From contig JADDTR010000007.1 in assembly GCA_015345905.1 (NCBI GenBank), positions 496,001 through 560,000 on the forward strand: a DNA stretch of 64,000 bases, given 5' to 3'. The DNA comes from Aotearoamyces nothofagi (lineage: Eukaryota > Ascomycota > Leotiomycetes > Leotiales > Tympanidaceae). The notes beneath the pieces were generated by a model. It was not told the DNA's origin, ran no database searches, and saw nothing but the letters and a program-made list of their open reading frames with translations. The position numbers and the translations under genes were made by a program. How positions within the stretch are numbered: position 1 is the stretch's first letter; every line of letters begins with the position of its first letter. Positions 1 to 10,984 of the stretch are shown here, in pieces.

Positions 1-707
1 CACAGCTCATGCTCCAAGACCAAAAGATCGGACATTATATGCATATTCCTCCTCGCCAGGTTTTCTTCTCGCAGATTCTTGGCGCCTTAATCGGTGTGCC
101 GATTAACTATGGCGTTCTCCGCTGGGCTGTAAGCAGCAAATATGACTATCTTACAGGTGCCAAATCCGATCCCACTCATCAATGGACTGGTCAAACACTT
201 TCCTCGTCACTATCGACTAGCGTACAATATGTATTGGTCGTAAGTATAAGAATCTTTATTCACTGCACGTTGTACTAAACTATCTTGTAGGGGCCAACAC
301 GGCTTTTCGCAACAGGCATCTACAAGCCGGTACCGTACGGCTTCATCCTCGGTGTTGTAGCACCAGGCGTGCTCTACCTTCTCCACCGCCTCTTCCCACG
401 CGCCAATTTCAACCTCTGGAACACCACCATCTTTTTCTCCGCTATGACCACCTTCTACGGAAATCTCAGCACGGGGTATTTCTCCGGTATCATCGGTGGC
501 TTTGTTGTCATGTTCTGGGCCTACAGATATCGTTATAACCTTTGGGCTAGATATAACTACATCTTAGCCGCCGCTTTCGATGCGGGCTATAATTTGAACA
601 TGTTACTGATCTTCTTGTTCTTTGGAGCAGGCAAGATCATCGATATGCCATACTGGTGGGGAAATAATGAGGATAGTAGTGAAAGGTGTTTTGCTTTAGA
701 TTCTTAA
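1..707 (+). CDS. OPT-family oligopeptide transporter, C-terminal part (cut by window start)
   Basis: This is the last part of a proton-coupled oligopeptide transporter of the OPT family (Isp4-like), which takes up small peptides across the plasma membrane. The gene enters from outside the window. Visible exons are 3-239 and 291-707, joined across a 51-bp intron (240-290) with donor GTAAGT, a TACTAAAC branch and acceptor TAG. The joined frame contains hallmark C-terminal OPT features: VPINYGVLRW in a membrane segment, the loop GPTRLFATGIYKPVPYGF, then two to three hydrophobic helices including GYFSGIIGGFVVMFWAYRYR and a terminal NMLLIFLFFGAGK helix. It ends 24 residues after that helix with a TAA stop. 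Family assignment is from remembered motifs; substrate range cannot be told. The N-terminal two thirds lie upstream of position 1. Confidence 0.88.
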
Positions 708-1290
708 GGTTTGGGTCAGTACGGACGCCGGACGGCATTTTGGCTACAAGTTCGATGGATTGAGACATTGAATATACGCTGGACGATTGATGTCAAGTAT
801 CTAATAGATATTAATATCTTTGATGCGCCTATGTCTAGATCTGAAAGCTACAAACAGAAGAATAAGATAAAGAGCTCAAATTAATTTTAAATTCAGCCAA
901 AGCTCTTGTCGTAATATAGCAGTTACGGCACGGTGCTTTGCTAAAAGTTGCTTGGTTCGCTCATTGAGTCGCCAAGATAAGCAGCCTCAGTCTCGGGTGG
1001 ACGCAGATTGAGACGACCCGATTGACTTTTGAGTGCGAGACAGAAGTTACAATAGGCTCAGATCTTGCATGTGAGGGGTAATTGATGAATGTTTTATCTT
1101 TCGGCTTTGGGCTTGCTGACGCTGACGTGAGCTTGTAAGCCAATTAGCTCCTCTATATTTAGGTATTAGAACATCCCCGCCGAACGCCGACGATTCGCCA
1201 AGACGAATATATAAAACAGAGAGCCGTGACTTGCTGTTGACATCACACGTAGAGGCGGCATACTTCCCCCACGCCGCATACAGAAGATAG
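708..1290. other. intergenic, OPT 3' side and PhyH promoter
   Basis: No coding potential is seen. The first half is AT-rich 3' flank of the transporter. The second half leads to the oxygenase start and holds a TATA-like element. Confidence 0.6.
1208..1215 (+). promoter_or_regulatory. TATA-box-like element upstream of the PhyH gene
   Basis: TATATAAA lies 76 bp before the ATG at 1291, a plausible distance for a fungal core promoter with a short leader. No other A+T-only octamer of this type sits closer to the start. Confidence 0.45.
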
Positions 1291-2267
1291 ATGGCGGCAT
1301 TAAGCCCTCAATCATTTGCAGAGCTCATTCCGCGGCCACTTCCATCAGATCCCAAAACAAGAGCACATGTGGAGCAGATACTGAAGCAGGGTTACACCGT
1401 CCTGCCCAGCGTTTTCTCTGATTCAGAAGCAAAAGCAGCCACTGCAGAGATTGATCGGCTGTCTGGAAAGGCTCCATGGACAGGGCGAAATGATTTCGAA
1501 GGCCACCGCACGAACCGCATCTTCGCTCTCCCAAACAAGAGTCGATTCTTTGACAAATACTACATACTTCCAGAGGTGCTGGCGCTGAATGACTATTTTC
1601 TCGAGCCTGACTATCTCATGTATGTCATCCAGTCGATCGTGATCCATCCTGGGGAAGGCCAGCAAATAGTTCATCATGATGACGCCGTTACGAAGATACC
1701 CCGACCTCGTGCACCCCTTTCGACAGCTATCATGCTGGCGCTCGATGATTTCACCGACGCGAATGGCGCGACAAAGGTAATACCAGCTTCGCACCTCTGG
1801 GGCCGAGAGCAGAAGTCGCATAAGAAGGATACGATCTCGATCACGTGCCCAGCCGGAAGCGTGATCTACTGGCTAGGCACGACATTTCACAGTGGGGGAG
1901 CGAATCGATCGGAACATCCGAGACATGGGTTAACGATCCAGTATTGTCAGCCCTATATTCGACCGCTAGAGGATCTGATGCTGTGCGTTGATCCGAGAAA
2001 GCTAAAGGATATTCCGGAGAAGGTTGTCGATATGATGGGATACAAATCTGCGTTTCCTTTCCTTGGATCAGGTACGTTGAAGCCGCGCTGGGGATTCGCG
2101 GATGCTGGCTAATGTAGATGATAGTTGATGGGATGAATCCGAGAAAGGGCATGCAAAGAATGATGCGTTGGTTGCAAGGGCCTGTTGATTATAACCCGCC
2201 GACGTTTGCGAAAGAGGAGGGACAGAAAGATGGAATTGAGGGCCCTCCAATAAATAGCAAGTTGTAA
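1291..2267 (+). CDS. phytanoyl-CoA dioxygenase (PhyH) family Fe(II)/2-oxoglutarate oxygenase
   Basis: A non-heme iron, 2-oxoglutarate-dependent oxygenase of the PhyH family, probably hydroxylating a small organic substrate; the substrate is not predictable. Exons are 1291-2071 and 2125-2267, giving 307 residues. The iron-binding triad is visible: H128-x-D130 in HHDD, distal H200 in TFHSGGANRS, and R211, which should hold 2-oxoglutarate. The uninterrupted frame runs on to a TAA at 2110-2112, but that end lies in a 53-bp intron (2072-2124; donor GTACGT, acceptor TAG). Splicing restores the end typical of fungal homologues, with VDGMNPRKGMQRMMRWLQ followed by VDYNPP and a stop at 2265-2267. There is no signal peptide, so it is likely cytosolic or peroxisomal without an obvious C-terminal SKL. 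The downstream neighbour is a heme protein, but nothing ties them into one pathway. Confidence 0.9.
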
Positions 2268-2828
2268 CCAGATATAATCGTTTGTGTTGAGAGGTAAAAT
2301 ACTTGGCAACGTCTCTTATTTCACGAGGCTCTTTCGAGCCTTGTTTGCATATCAGCCTACAAGACTATTTCTACGAGTAAAAGCATAACTCCATAAGCCG
2401 GATCTCCATCTTCCAAATACCTAAAATGACGTCGGGATAACCCCCTATTGGAATGTAAAGTAGAAGTTGACGAAAGTCGTGTCCGGAAAGACTCGGTAAT
2501 TGGGGTCACTGGGGTCAAACGCGTCAAGCGCAATCCCGCATGTCGAGCGAGCCTACCACGACGGCGGTAATGATAAGCCTCCACATTCACTCCGGTTGCC
2601 GCCGGAGGACCTGGACGTAGGATTCGCAACGCAGCACAGGTATTTTTATATCTCGTCTCGTGCCTCAAATCGTACGATGATTGCATCAGGACCTGTAGAC
2701 TGCATCCCCATAAGAGATCTTATCCTCCGTCATGGACCGTTCTCTCTCTCTTACGACGCCTCTACGAGCAGCTTCACCGTCTCTGAAAACACCATCTTGA
2801 CTCTCCCCCCTCTTCCACCATTCTCATC
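2268..2828. other. intergenic between PhyH and protoglobin genes
   Basis: A plus-strand frame stays open over 2500-2832, but its composition and lack of recognisable motifs suggest chance. The CT-rich stretch before 2829 looks like the leader of the protoglobin gene. Confidence 0.5.
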
Positions 2829-3561
2829 ATGAAGCATATATCTGCCGCAGCGCTGCAAAATGACCTCCCTTCTCGCATTGCCTACTTGAAATCCTACATC
2901 AATTTCACATCCGCTGACGCCGAGGCGCTGGAGTCGGCAACGCCGCTGATCGCTCCTCTGATCCCGACTCTCCTAGACGCTGTCTATTCCAAACTTCTCA
3001 GATACGACATAACAGCGGCCGTCTTTGTGCCCAAAAACACAGACTTCGAGGGCGAGGCGCCCGCCAGTATTGATGAGTTGACTCTAGAGCATCCCCAGAT
3101 CGCGCTCCGGAAGGATTTCTTGAATGTTGGTGCTTCTCAGTCATGTACATGTTTGAGATAGACGCCCTGAAGCTGATGATGTATCTTGCCGGTAGAAATA
3201 CCTTGTTCGTATCCTCTTCACCGCGGATTTCGATAACACAAGCCCCTTCTGGAAGTACCTGGATAATGTAGGCATCATGCACACGGGGAAGCCGGGTTTC
3301 AAACATCGCGAGAGCAAACCGGAGTTGCGTGTCGAGTATATACATATGGGCATGATGTTGGGGTATGTAGTTGATAAGGTGTTGACTGCTGTCATGAAGA
3401 TGGACGAGGTGGATTTTGACTTGAGGTTGTCTGTCGTTAGGGCTTTCAACAAGTTGATCTGGATCCAGAATGACTTGTTTGCGAGACACTATATCGCCGA
3501 GGGAGCTGCACCGGTAGAATCAGATCCGGTAACGCCTAGGGCTGATTCTGATGAGAACTAG
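2829..3561 (+). CDS. fungal protoglobin / globin-sensor-fold heme protein
   Basis: A single-domain protein of the protoglobin (globin-sensor) family, 220 residues, probably binding heme and sensing or handling O2, NO or CO in the cytosol. Exons are 2829-3125 and 3196-3561, with a 70-bp intron. Splicing joins LRKDFLN to KYLVRILF, the order seen in fungal members. Family marks are the N-terminal MKHIS and YINFTSADAEAL segments, LTLEHPQIALRKDFL, the central VGIMHTGKPGFKHRES with candidate proximal histidines, ELRVEYIHMGMMLGYV, and the strongly conserved AFNKLIWIQNDLFARHYI near the C-terminus. No output domain (kinase, cyclase or methyl-accepting) is attached, so it is a stand-alone globin. The donor GTTGGT is weak, but the joined protein supports it. 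The biological role in fungi is essentially unknown. Confidence 0.85.
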
Positions 3562-4517
3562 CACAGCTACCAGAATAGGTAGAGTTGTATTTTGTATATA
3601 TTGGAATAGCAAGGAGGCTCAAGGATACCCACCGATTTATAAGACTCATACTACAACCTCGCAGGCCAGCTGGGATACAGCTGTTGATATCGCTCTCGTA
3701 TTGGGCCGTCCTGTCACGGTGGAATCATTTGAGTCATCTCTCTTGACATTGTCATTCATAAGATGTCCTTATTCCGATTTACCTATCTAAACTCGGATTT
3801 CTAGACTTCTATAAACGATTTTCATTGGAGGGTAGCGGTCATTATACGCCTGTGTTAATATTCAAATTTGATTCCGTAATCTGAGCCTGTCCGTCGTGAT
3901 GATTGGCCTGTGGCAGAAATTAAATGCTGGTTCTCTTCTCGTTTTCAACTCAAAAGTCTTAAAATCAGCTATTGAACATGCCAGTAGTTGTAGAGCGAGG
4001 TAGTTTTCGGTTACCATAGAATTTAAGTCGACTTTATTTGAACACATGAGTTGTGAATTGAGAATTGAGAAATATGGATAGAGATCAATTGAGATATTAA
4101 TGTACAGACAAGCCTAGAGGATATGTTTTTCCATGACCGAGGAGCCCTTGCAGTGGAGGCTGATGTGATTATATCGAGGGGTGTGGCAGGAGCCGAGTAG
4201 GAATATTTGCTCCTGGGAGCCTTGGACAGAAACAAGGCCACCATCGCGTCGTCTGACGTGATTCGGCACGCTAAGATGATAAAACCTCCTCTCACCCTTA
4301 TCATAATAATGGCCCGTCAGGATGTGGTGTATAGAACATAAATGCGGATTCTACATATAGGAAACTCTGTCTGTGCTAGTGCGATTGGTTGGAAGTGCGT
4401 TAGAATTCGCCCAGAAGCGTGACGGTTGCGCAGCAGTAGCCCCTTTGCGCTCGTGTAAACACTGCCCCGTATTCCACGACATCTGGCAATATCTGGCCGC
4501 ACAGCATTTCTCTCAAG
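3562..4517. other. intergenic between protoglobin and HD-domain genes
   Basis: About 950 bp without convincing coding signal. Frames on both strands (for example 3551-3790 and 4023-4304) are short, unconserved in appearance and overlap each other. It holds the protoglobin 3' flank and the HD gene promoter. Confidence 0.5.
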
Positions 4518-5198
4518 ATGACGTTCTCGGGAGCTCATCCACACCCGTCTCTTGTCTCCCGGATCGCAGCATACGTTGCAAGGTACATGGCCCGTTACGA
4601 TGCCTCCCACGACTACAGCCACATAGTCCGTGTAGTCGGCCTGGCGAGCCAGCTTGCAGCCAAATCGCCCATCCCACTGGACCGCGAAGTCGTGACTCTG
4701 TCTGCTCTCCTGCACGACGTCGGCGACAAGAAGTATGTCCTGGAAGGAGAAGACCCAGCCACCATGATCCGCGACCTGCTCCTAAACTTCGGCGCGTCGG
4801 AAGAGCTAGCCACGAAGATCCAGGCCATCTGCACCGGCGTCTCGTATACCAGCGAGATCAAGAACCCACAGCACGTCCTTGATGTCATAGCTCAATATCC
4901 GGAGCTGGCTGTGGTCCAGGATGCTGACAGGCTGGACGCCATGGGCGCCGTGGGCGTAGGCAGGATCTTCACTTTCAGCGGCGCAAAGGTGGAGAGGACT
5001 ATGTCTGCGACGATGGACTATGTACCCAAATTGTTGCTGGCGCGTGGGAGGTTTATGAAGACGGAGGCCGGGCGGGAGATGGCGGAGGAGAGGTTGGAAG
5101 TCTTGCGGGGTTTTCAACGGCAGTGGGAAAGGGAGCAGGAGGAAGCAATGCGTGGTTTAGACGGTGACCTAGGAGACTTGCTCAAGTTTGTTCCGTGA
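4518..5198 (+). CDS. HD-domain metal-dependent phosphohydrolase
   Basis: Single-exon gene for a 226-residue HD-superfamily protein resembling the bacterial YpgQ/YedJ type, which hydrolyses nucleotides or phosphodiesters with a divalent metal. The motif set is complete: H in SHDYSHIVRV, the defining HD in LLHDVGDKKY, and a distal D in VVQDADRLDAMGAVGVGRIF. The typical ending (RFMKTEAGREMAEERLEVL) follows, with an acidic and glutamine-rich tail. The length matches the family. No targeting peptide is evident, so it is probably cytosolic. The start at 4518 (aagATGacg) is the first ATG before the conserved N-terminal helix. Exact substrate is unknown; nucleotide house-cleaning is the usual guess. 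Confidence 0.85.
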   Translation: MTFSGAHPHPSLVSRIAAYVARYMARYDASHDYSHIVRVVGLASQLAAKSPIPLDREVVTLSALLHDVGDKKYVLEGEDPATMIRDLLLNFGASEELATKIQAICTGVSYTSEIKNPQHVLDVIAQYPELAVVQDADRLDAMGAVGVGRIFTFSGAKVERTMSATMDYVPKLLLARGRFMKTEAGREMAEERLEVLRGFQRQWEREQEEAMRGLDGDLGDLLKFVP

Positions 5199-7446
5199 AG
5201 TTTTAGGAGACCATGGCAACATTGTCTAGCATCTGGCATGATAGTTGCAAGAAAGTCCTGTTAATATTTTTTGTCATCGCCTCTAGTCTATGGCGCATAT
5301 GCTTTCAAGACTAATTTACATCGCACATCCATTAAATAATATTCTCCAGTACATTGGATTACTACTGCCTATACTCCTTGTAAGCTACCGAGTTCTAGAT
5401 TGGCTGGATATAAATTCAGCTATCTACGGAACAGCTGTAGATTGACTCGAAGAGCGATTGCGGCTCCAGTGTTGCGAATACTCTCAAGGATATAGATAAA
5501 AGGAGAAGACTAAAAACGGCACGAGCGTTCTCACTATGGTTTAAATCATGCTACCAGAAGGATACTGGCATGACAGAGCAGAGCATTTCAAGCAGTAAGG
5601 AGTTTAAGGACATATATAATACGGTAATTATATATTAATAATTGAACAGTTTGGATATATTATATATTAACGACAACTTTTCATCTCTTGTTACAGCCTT
5701 TATTCATTCTAATTATCTAAGCTATAACCCAAGTAAAGCGTGGATGGAGGCGTGGATGAGGTTGTCAAGACACCAGTTTCTGTGCAATTGAATCGACTCA
5801 AATCGAGAGTATTTATAAACCTCAGGGCTACTACTCTATATTTTAAAGAAACATCTATAGAAACATGCACTTCTTAACCTCGAGCTTTCAGTAGCGAATA
5901 AGATTAGTAGTAAGTAACATTAGGTATATTGTTCATCCTTGAGGCCTCGACAACTTCGACGACTTCTATACCTAGGAGCTCTCCTTGAGCCAAATCTAGT
6001 GGTTTCTCTGTTGAATACTCTGGCTTTACGGCGATGCCTTATTTTCCCGCCGATAGTCCGGTTCTTAAGCTCCGATGCAGCAGAGACTCAAGGATGTGCT
6101 AGTGGTAGGTCGTTAATGTTGGGTCAGGCAACGATGCACTTGCTCTCGGCCGACCAGGAGAGTGATGGTATACTCGTGATGCGCATTCGCACTGACCTGA
6201 GCCAGAATCCAGAAGGGAAGGAAGCCAAGCTATGTCTCGCAGGTCTCATTCACGACCTGACAGGTAGTCACGTGAGAAGCACGTGCTACCGATTCAATAT
6301 ATCTGGCTTAGATATTTCGGTTCTCTGACGTTGAAATAAGGCGAGCAGGATCCATTAAATCTTCTTGGCTAATGGCAAGATGCTATGCCTGTAGTTGCCT
6401 AGCTGAATAATATATACTCAATCATCATAACGCACAGGTATACAGTTTGCTTGGCGCCTCAGGGTTAAGGCTGGGCACTGTAATTGGCATTGGTCATACT
6501 TATCTTAGATTGCTTGGAGAGACGGTTATGAGGAACGTCAGTCCCTCCATCTCTTTCTTTCTCTTTCACACCTACAGTAAACACCCCCAAGCTCGTCTAG
6601 ATATAACAAGCCATCTCATGGTCAGTATGTGTACATTGTCACTGTGGGACAGGACATACTCTGGAGTACTTATACTCAGGTTTGGCCAGTCACTGGTCGA
6701 CGGCATGCGGTGAGTTGGGAATCTTTCGCTAAGTGGACGGCCTACCTTGGTCCTGTGATTTCCATGGATTACTTTTCAATGGGCAACACCCTCGGCACAG
6801 CGGGTTCTAAGCAGAACAAGAAGGTCTTTCGGGCGCGTTGCTTCTACCAAGTGTCTCTTATTGGACTGGAAGGCCGCCCGCCCGATTGCGGCTTGGGCCA
6901 TGTCATGCCCATCACCACTCCACGCCGAGCCCTGTCCATCTAATCCTGGAGGGAGGCATAGTTGCGCAGGCCTTGGGACAATGGATGGGCAAAGGCTGTC
7001 GATATAATCAGGCACAGCTGTCTCCATGGCTGGTGTTCAGAAGTCTCGCGACGGATGTCGGGGATCACCAGAGATGTGACAAGGCGCTGGGAAAGCTTGC
7101 GGGACATAGTGCGGGGATTGGCCGCATTCCCATGCCAGGAACGGGATGTCCATTGCACGGCCTATCATTACAGATATCCTTATCAGCCAGGCCATCGACG
7201 TTTTCCTTTTTTCTCCTCCAGTATCAGTCCCCTGTGGGAAGGTTGCGTTGTTTCTTGTTTCTCCTTCCATTACTTGAAGATATAATTAATCCGCATTCGA
7301 TCAGCAGATAGGAAGGCCGCCATCATTGCTGGCCCACGCTGATTATTGGCGCGGAGACTCTAAGGGCTTATCGCCAGTAAGAGCAGACCCTGCATTACGA
7401 TTCAGAGTCGTCATATTCTAGGACAGCTCTGACTGCCCGGAGCGTA

Positions 7447-7592
7447 GCTGCGAAGGTGTAACATCGCTCCAAAATGCAATTGGTAACTTTTATTTTCATC
7501 GTACCTCGCAGAAGCTCAAACTCTATATGATGGTCTGCGAAGGTGCCATGTCGCTCCAAGATGCATTCTGGGAGCTCAAAGTCTATCTGGTA
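7447..7592. repeat. imperfect tandem duplication, two copies about 85 bp apart
   Basis: Two related copies start with ctgcgaaggtg, continue with tcgctccaa and atgca, and end with agctcaaa/ctctat. The second copy lacks about 24 bp of the middle. It is non-coding as far as can be seen. Confidence 0.6.
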
Positions 7593-7805
7593 TATCGTCT
7601 TCATATGCATTAATAGCAGCCCTCGGTTCTACTAATGAGGATGTGCCCCCTGTTTCTGAACACCTGGTACGAGGAAACACCTGCGAAGCGTCTAAGCATG
7701 GTAGCTCTCGCTTTGCAATCCCTAGTTAAGCAAAGTACGCCCGCCATCTGCAGCCACATCCAAGAGAGTCTGTCGAAGGGCGATTTACTCCGTCATAAGA
7801 CGCCA

Positions 7806-8030
7806 AGATAAGGGAGATATCATGGCTTCTCATTTGTCCTTCACTACCTCAGCTCTTGTGACCCCGCGTGCTTTCCCCATGCCAGCAAGGGTATCATTTT
7901 CGACGGATCCTTTGCGCCTTCCAACCGACCTTGACAGGTTGTTTCCGATAAAGAATCACCCCATTGGTTTGTCGCCGAATATGTCATTACAATCTAGCAT
8001 ATTCATGCCGGCCCACACGGTCAAGATAAG
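7806..8030 (+). promoter_or_regulatory. cluster of GATA-factor sites (HGATAR) upstream of ammonium transporter
   Basis: AGATAA at 7806-7811, CGATAA at 7946-7951 and AGATAA at 8024-8029 all match the HGATAR core bound by the fungal nitrogen regulator AreA/NIT2. All lie within 370 bp of the transporter ATG, which fits nitrogen-catabolite control. Binding is an inference from the sites and the gene's job. Confidence 0.5.
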
Positions 8031-8174
8031 GATTTAGGCCTGTTGAGCTCGACGGAGAATAGAGCTTGGTAGACTTATAATCTACACTTTCCCAGCCCTT
8101 GTAGGCCTCGAAGAAGACTCCTTAACAAATATCAGCAAACAATCTTTTGAGCTATCTAGGCTTTTCAAATCACC

Positions 8175-9641
8175 ATGGAGACAGCAAATACTACGGCAAA
8201 GCCGGATTGGCTTGACAGTGGCGACAATGCATGGCAATTGACTGCTGCAACATTCGTGGCCCTACAAAGTGTTCCTGGCCTCTGCGTCCTCTACGCTGGC
8301 ATTGTGAAGACCAAATGGGCTATCAACTCAGCTTTTATGGCACTTTACGCATTCGCGATGGTGCTTATATGTTGGGTCCTTTGGGCATACAAGCTAGGCT
8401 TCGGAGAGCAGATGCTCCCGTTCGTGGGACATCCTGGTCCAGTAGTTCTCGTGGAGCAGGAACTGGCGCAAGCCTATTTGCCAGCTGCCGATCTGTCTCC
8501 AAACTTCCCAATGGCAACGATGATATACTTCCAGTTTGCATTCGCGGCCATCACCTTGGTCATCTTGGCCGGTGCTCTTCTGGGCCGAATGAGTTTCATT
8601 GCCTGGATGATTTTCGTGCCTTTCTGGCTATCCTTCTCATACTGCGTTGGAGCTTTCTCACTTTGGGGCGGAGGTTTCCTCTTCCAGCTCGGCGTCATCG
8701 ACTATTCCGGCGGCTATGTCATCCACCTTTCATCTGGGACATCAGGCTTTGTAGCTGCCTGGATTATTGGTCCGCGCCTGGCAATTGACCGTGAAGACGA
8801 TCGTCCAAACAACCTTGGGTTTGTTCTCGTAGGTGCAGGTCTGCTCTGGATGGGCTGGAACGGTTTCAACGGAGGTGATCCATATGCCGCCTCGACTGAC
8901 GCAGGCGTAGCCGTTCTCAATACAAACGTCTGCACGGCAATGTCCCTTCTCACCTGGACTGTCTGCGATATGATTTATTACAAAAAACCTTCTGTTATTG
9001 GTGCTGTGCAAGGTATGATCACAGGCCTTGTCGGAATCACTCCAGCAGCTGGTGTTGTAGCTGGCTGGGGTGCCATTGCCATCGGTTTTGCAACGGGCAG
9101 CATTCCATGGCTCTCTATGAATATCATGGGCAAAAAGGTCAACTTTTTTCGAAGAGTCGACGATACCCTTGGCATCTTCCACACACATTGCGTTGCAGGC
9201 TTCATCGGAGGGATGTGTACCGGCCTTTTTGCCACGGTCGAAGGATGCGAAGCTTTTGGAATTACGAACCCTGGTGGTGCCATTGCAGGAAACGGAATAC
9301 AAGTCGCATATCAACTTGCTGGGGCATGTTTCGTTATTGGCTGGAATATAGTGTGGACAACAATTATTCTGTCATGTATCAAACTCATCATACCCCTGCG
9401 GATGAGCGACGAGCAACTCAATATTGGCGATGATGCGGTTCATGGTGAAGCGGCATATGTGTTTGGCGATCATGTGCATCCAAGTTTGTTGAACGGGGAC
9501 TATGCCCCGGCTATGTCCAATGTCGGTGGTGAGCTGGGCTTGCACCATGTCACTGAGGGCCATGAAGTGCACGGGACCGAACCAGCGAAAATGACCTCGA
9601 ACAAAGATTCTGGACCAAGCCAGGAGATTAAGTCTGACTAG
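8175..9641 (+). CDS. ammonium transporter, Mep/Amt family
   Basis: Intronless gene for a 488-residue ammonium permease of the Mep/Amt/Rh family in the plasma membrane. About eleven hydrophobic helices are visible between residues 20 and 415. The twin pore histidines are present: H184 in [13 protein letters not shown] and H338 in [11 protein letters not shown]. The signature around GWNGFNGGD is also intact. The cytosolic C-terminal tail (from about residue 415) carries the [18 protein letters not shown] motif conserved in fungal Meps, then a hydrophilic end with likely phosphosites. Length and full motif set argue for a functional transporter. Three HGATAR sites upstream suggest induction under nitrogen limitation. 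Which Mep paralogue (high- or low-affinity) it is cannot be decided from one sequence. Confidence 0.95.
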   Translation: METANTTAKPDWLDSGDNAWQLTAATFVALQSVPGLCVLYAGIVKTKWAINSAFMALYAFAMVLICWVLWAYKLGFGEQMLPFVGHPGPVVLVEQELAQAYLPAADLSPNFPMATMIYFQFAFAAITLVILAGALLGRMSFIAWMIFVPFWLSFSYCVGAFSLWGGGFLFQLGVIDYSGGYVIHLSSGTSGFVAAWIIGPRLAIDREDDRPNNLGFVLVGAGLLWMGWNGFNGGDPYAASTDAGVAVLNTNVCTAMSLLTWTVCDMIYYKKPSVIGAVQGMITGLVGITPAAGVVAGWGAIAIGFATGSIPWLSMNIMGKKVNFFRRVDDTLGIFHTHCVAGFIGGMCTGLFATVEGCEAFGITNPGGAIAGNGIQVAYQLAGACFVIGWNIVWTTIILSCIKLIIPLRMSDEQLNIGDDAVHGEAAYVFGDHVHPSLLNGDYAPAMSNVGGELGLHHVTEGHEVHGTEPAKMTSNKDSGPSQEIKSD

Positions 9642-10984
9642 TCTCGAGGCGGTTATCGGGGCTTTTGTGGTCTCCTTCTGCTATATGATACCCTGAAACT
9701 TGCAGCTCTTCACTTTTGTCCTTTAGTTATAAGGCGTGCGGTAGAGCCTTGAGAAGATATTCTAGCATTGCAAGATAAATTTACTCATCCTAATCAATAT
9801 TAATGCTGTGAGAACAGTCATATTACAGAAAGGTCGATATTACTGTTACCTGTAATCGATTAGTTTCTCAATAAGTTACAATTATGCCCTTTGAGAATGA
9901 ATGAAGCTCACGATACTGTGCCTTCGATAAAATACCTTGCAAGGGCCGTGATAGGAAGACTACTCAGGTCGCTATAGTTGGAAATGTATGCAAGGCAGTG
10001 TTCCTCGGAAGAACCAACAATACCAGGCGGACCCAGAGGTTTGTGCCAAAGATAAAAGCGTGATAAGATATCACGTTAGAGATTCCAAGCTTCCTTCCTA
10101 TCCTAGAAGGTCGTACCTTGTCTTGACCCAGATAGGATGTTCCTGGCAGATGATGGCATGTACTGTACCTTATTCTTTAGTGCGCTCTCGGACAGAGATA
10201 ACATGGATGGGCGGTACTGCATTGTACTGTACATGCAGCTAGGATGGGGCCCCTCGCCGGAACATGCGATCGGCGTCCACCGAGGTTGGACAGATACCGA
10301 TGTTTATGTCGGCAGTCAATTATCGAAGCTGTCCAGCTATTATCCAACGTCGGTCGGCACTTACAAGCTTTATTCTTGGACGCAATATTCTTAAGTCCCG
10401 AACTCTATTTCACCCCTAGATTGTTATATCTTGTACTTGTACACTTATATCTTCTGGCATTTAGCCTACTTCCCACCAAATTCGGACTAGAAAAAATCGG
10501 ATATAGACGGACGTTTACAACCCAAGATAAGACATAAGAATTACAACAAAATATCTTATGAGCGGGATTGATAGGGGGTTTTGCGCAAAAGGCGACCTGA
10601 TGTGACTGTTCAATGGCTCGTAAAAAAGACAAAAATTCGAGTCAACCCCACTTGTGTTAATCACCAACCTGATTTAGGAAAGCTGGGATCTTTCTTATAA
10701 ACGATCAGCAACATTGGAGTTGCCGAAAGGCTTCACCGCGGCAACCATCTAACGGCCTTCCAGATAGCGCTTTGATCGTCCCTGCTCCCGGACCTTATTT
10801 TACTCGTACAAGCATTAGATTTCGTGCTCCTCTCCGTCCTTCATGGATCCAAACGGTGAGGCTGTAGAATATATAGTATAGGTACGTCCTTATCCACTGA
10901 GTTGTGATTCTGTTTTTGAGCTTGTCTTTCTTGGGCTGTTATAAATGATTTCTTTCCCGTATATTATACAGCGCATTTGGAACA
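9642..10984. other. intergenic, ammonium transporter 3' flank and protease promoter
   Basis: About 1.3 kb with only short chance frames (such as 9988-10242 and 10244-10537). No repeat or RNA gene was seen. Confidence 0.55.

Larger units (their letters stand above)
5199..8174. other. 3 kb gene-poor stretch
   Basis: No gene is recognised. 5300-5900 is AT-rich; 5939-7311 carries several overlapping open frames on both strands (for example 5939-6328, 6838-7311 +, 6940-7158 -) with no known motif. They may be chance or very old remnants. The final 370 bp form the ammonium transporter promoter with GATA sites. An ATG-initiated 71-codon frame at 7822-8037 ends 137 bp before the transporter start and could be a uORF if the transcript begins that early. 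Confidence 0.5.

Noticed and set aside
2500-2832. 110-codon plus frame before the protoglobin gene
   Set aside because: Overlaps the protoglobin start in another frame and shows no family resemblance; likely leader or promoter.
5939-7311. Overlapping open frames that might be a gene or pseudogene
   Set aside because: No recognisable motif, no consistent frame to join by splice sites, and conflicting frames on both strands.
7822-8037. 71-codon ATG-started frame before the ammonium transporter
   Set aside because: Composition is not convincing as a gene; at most a uORF if transcription starts unusually far upstream.
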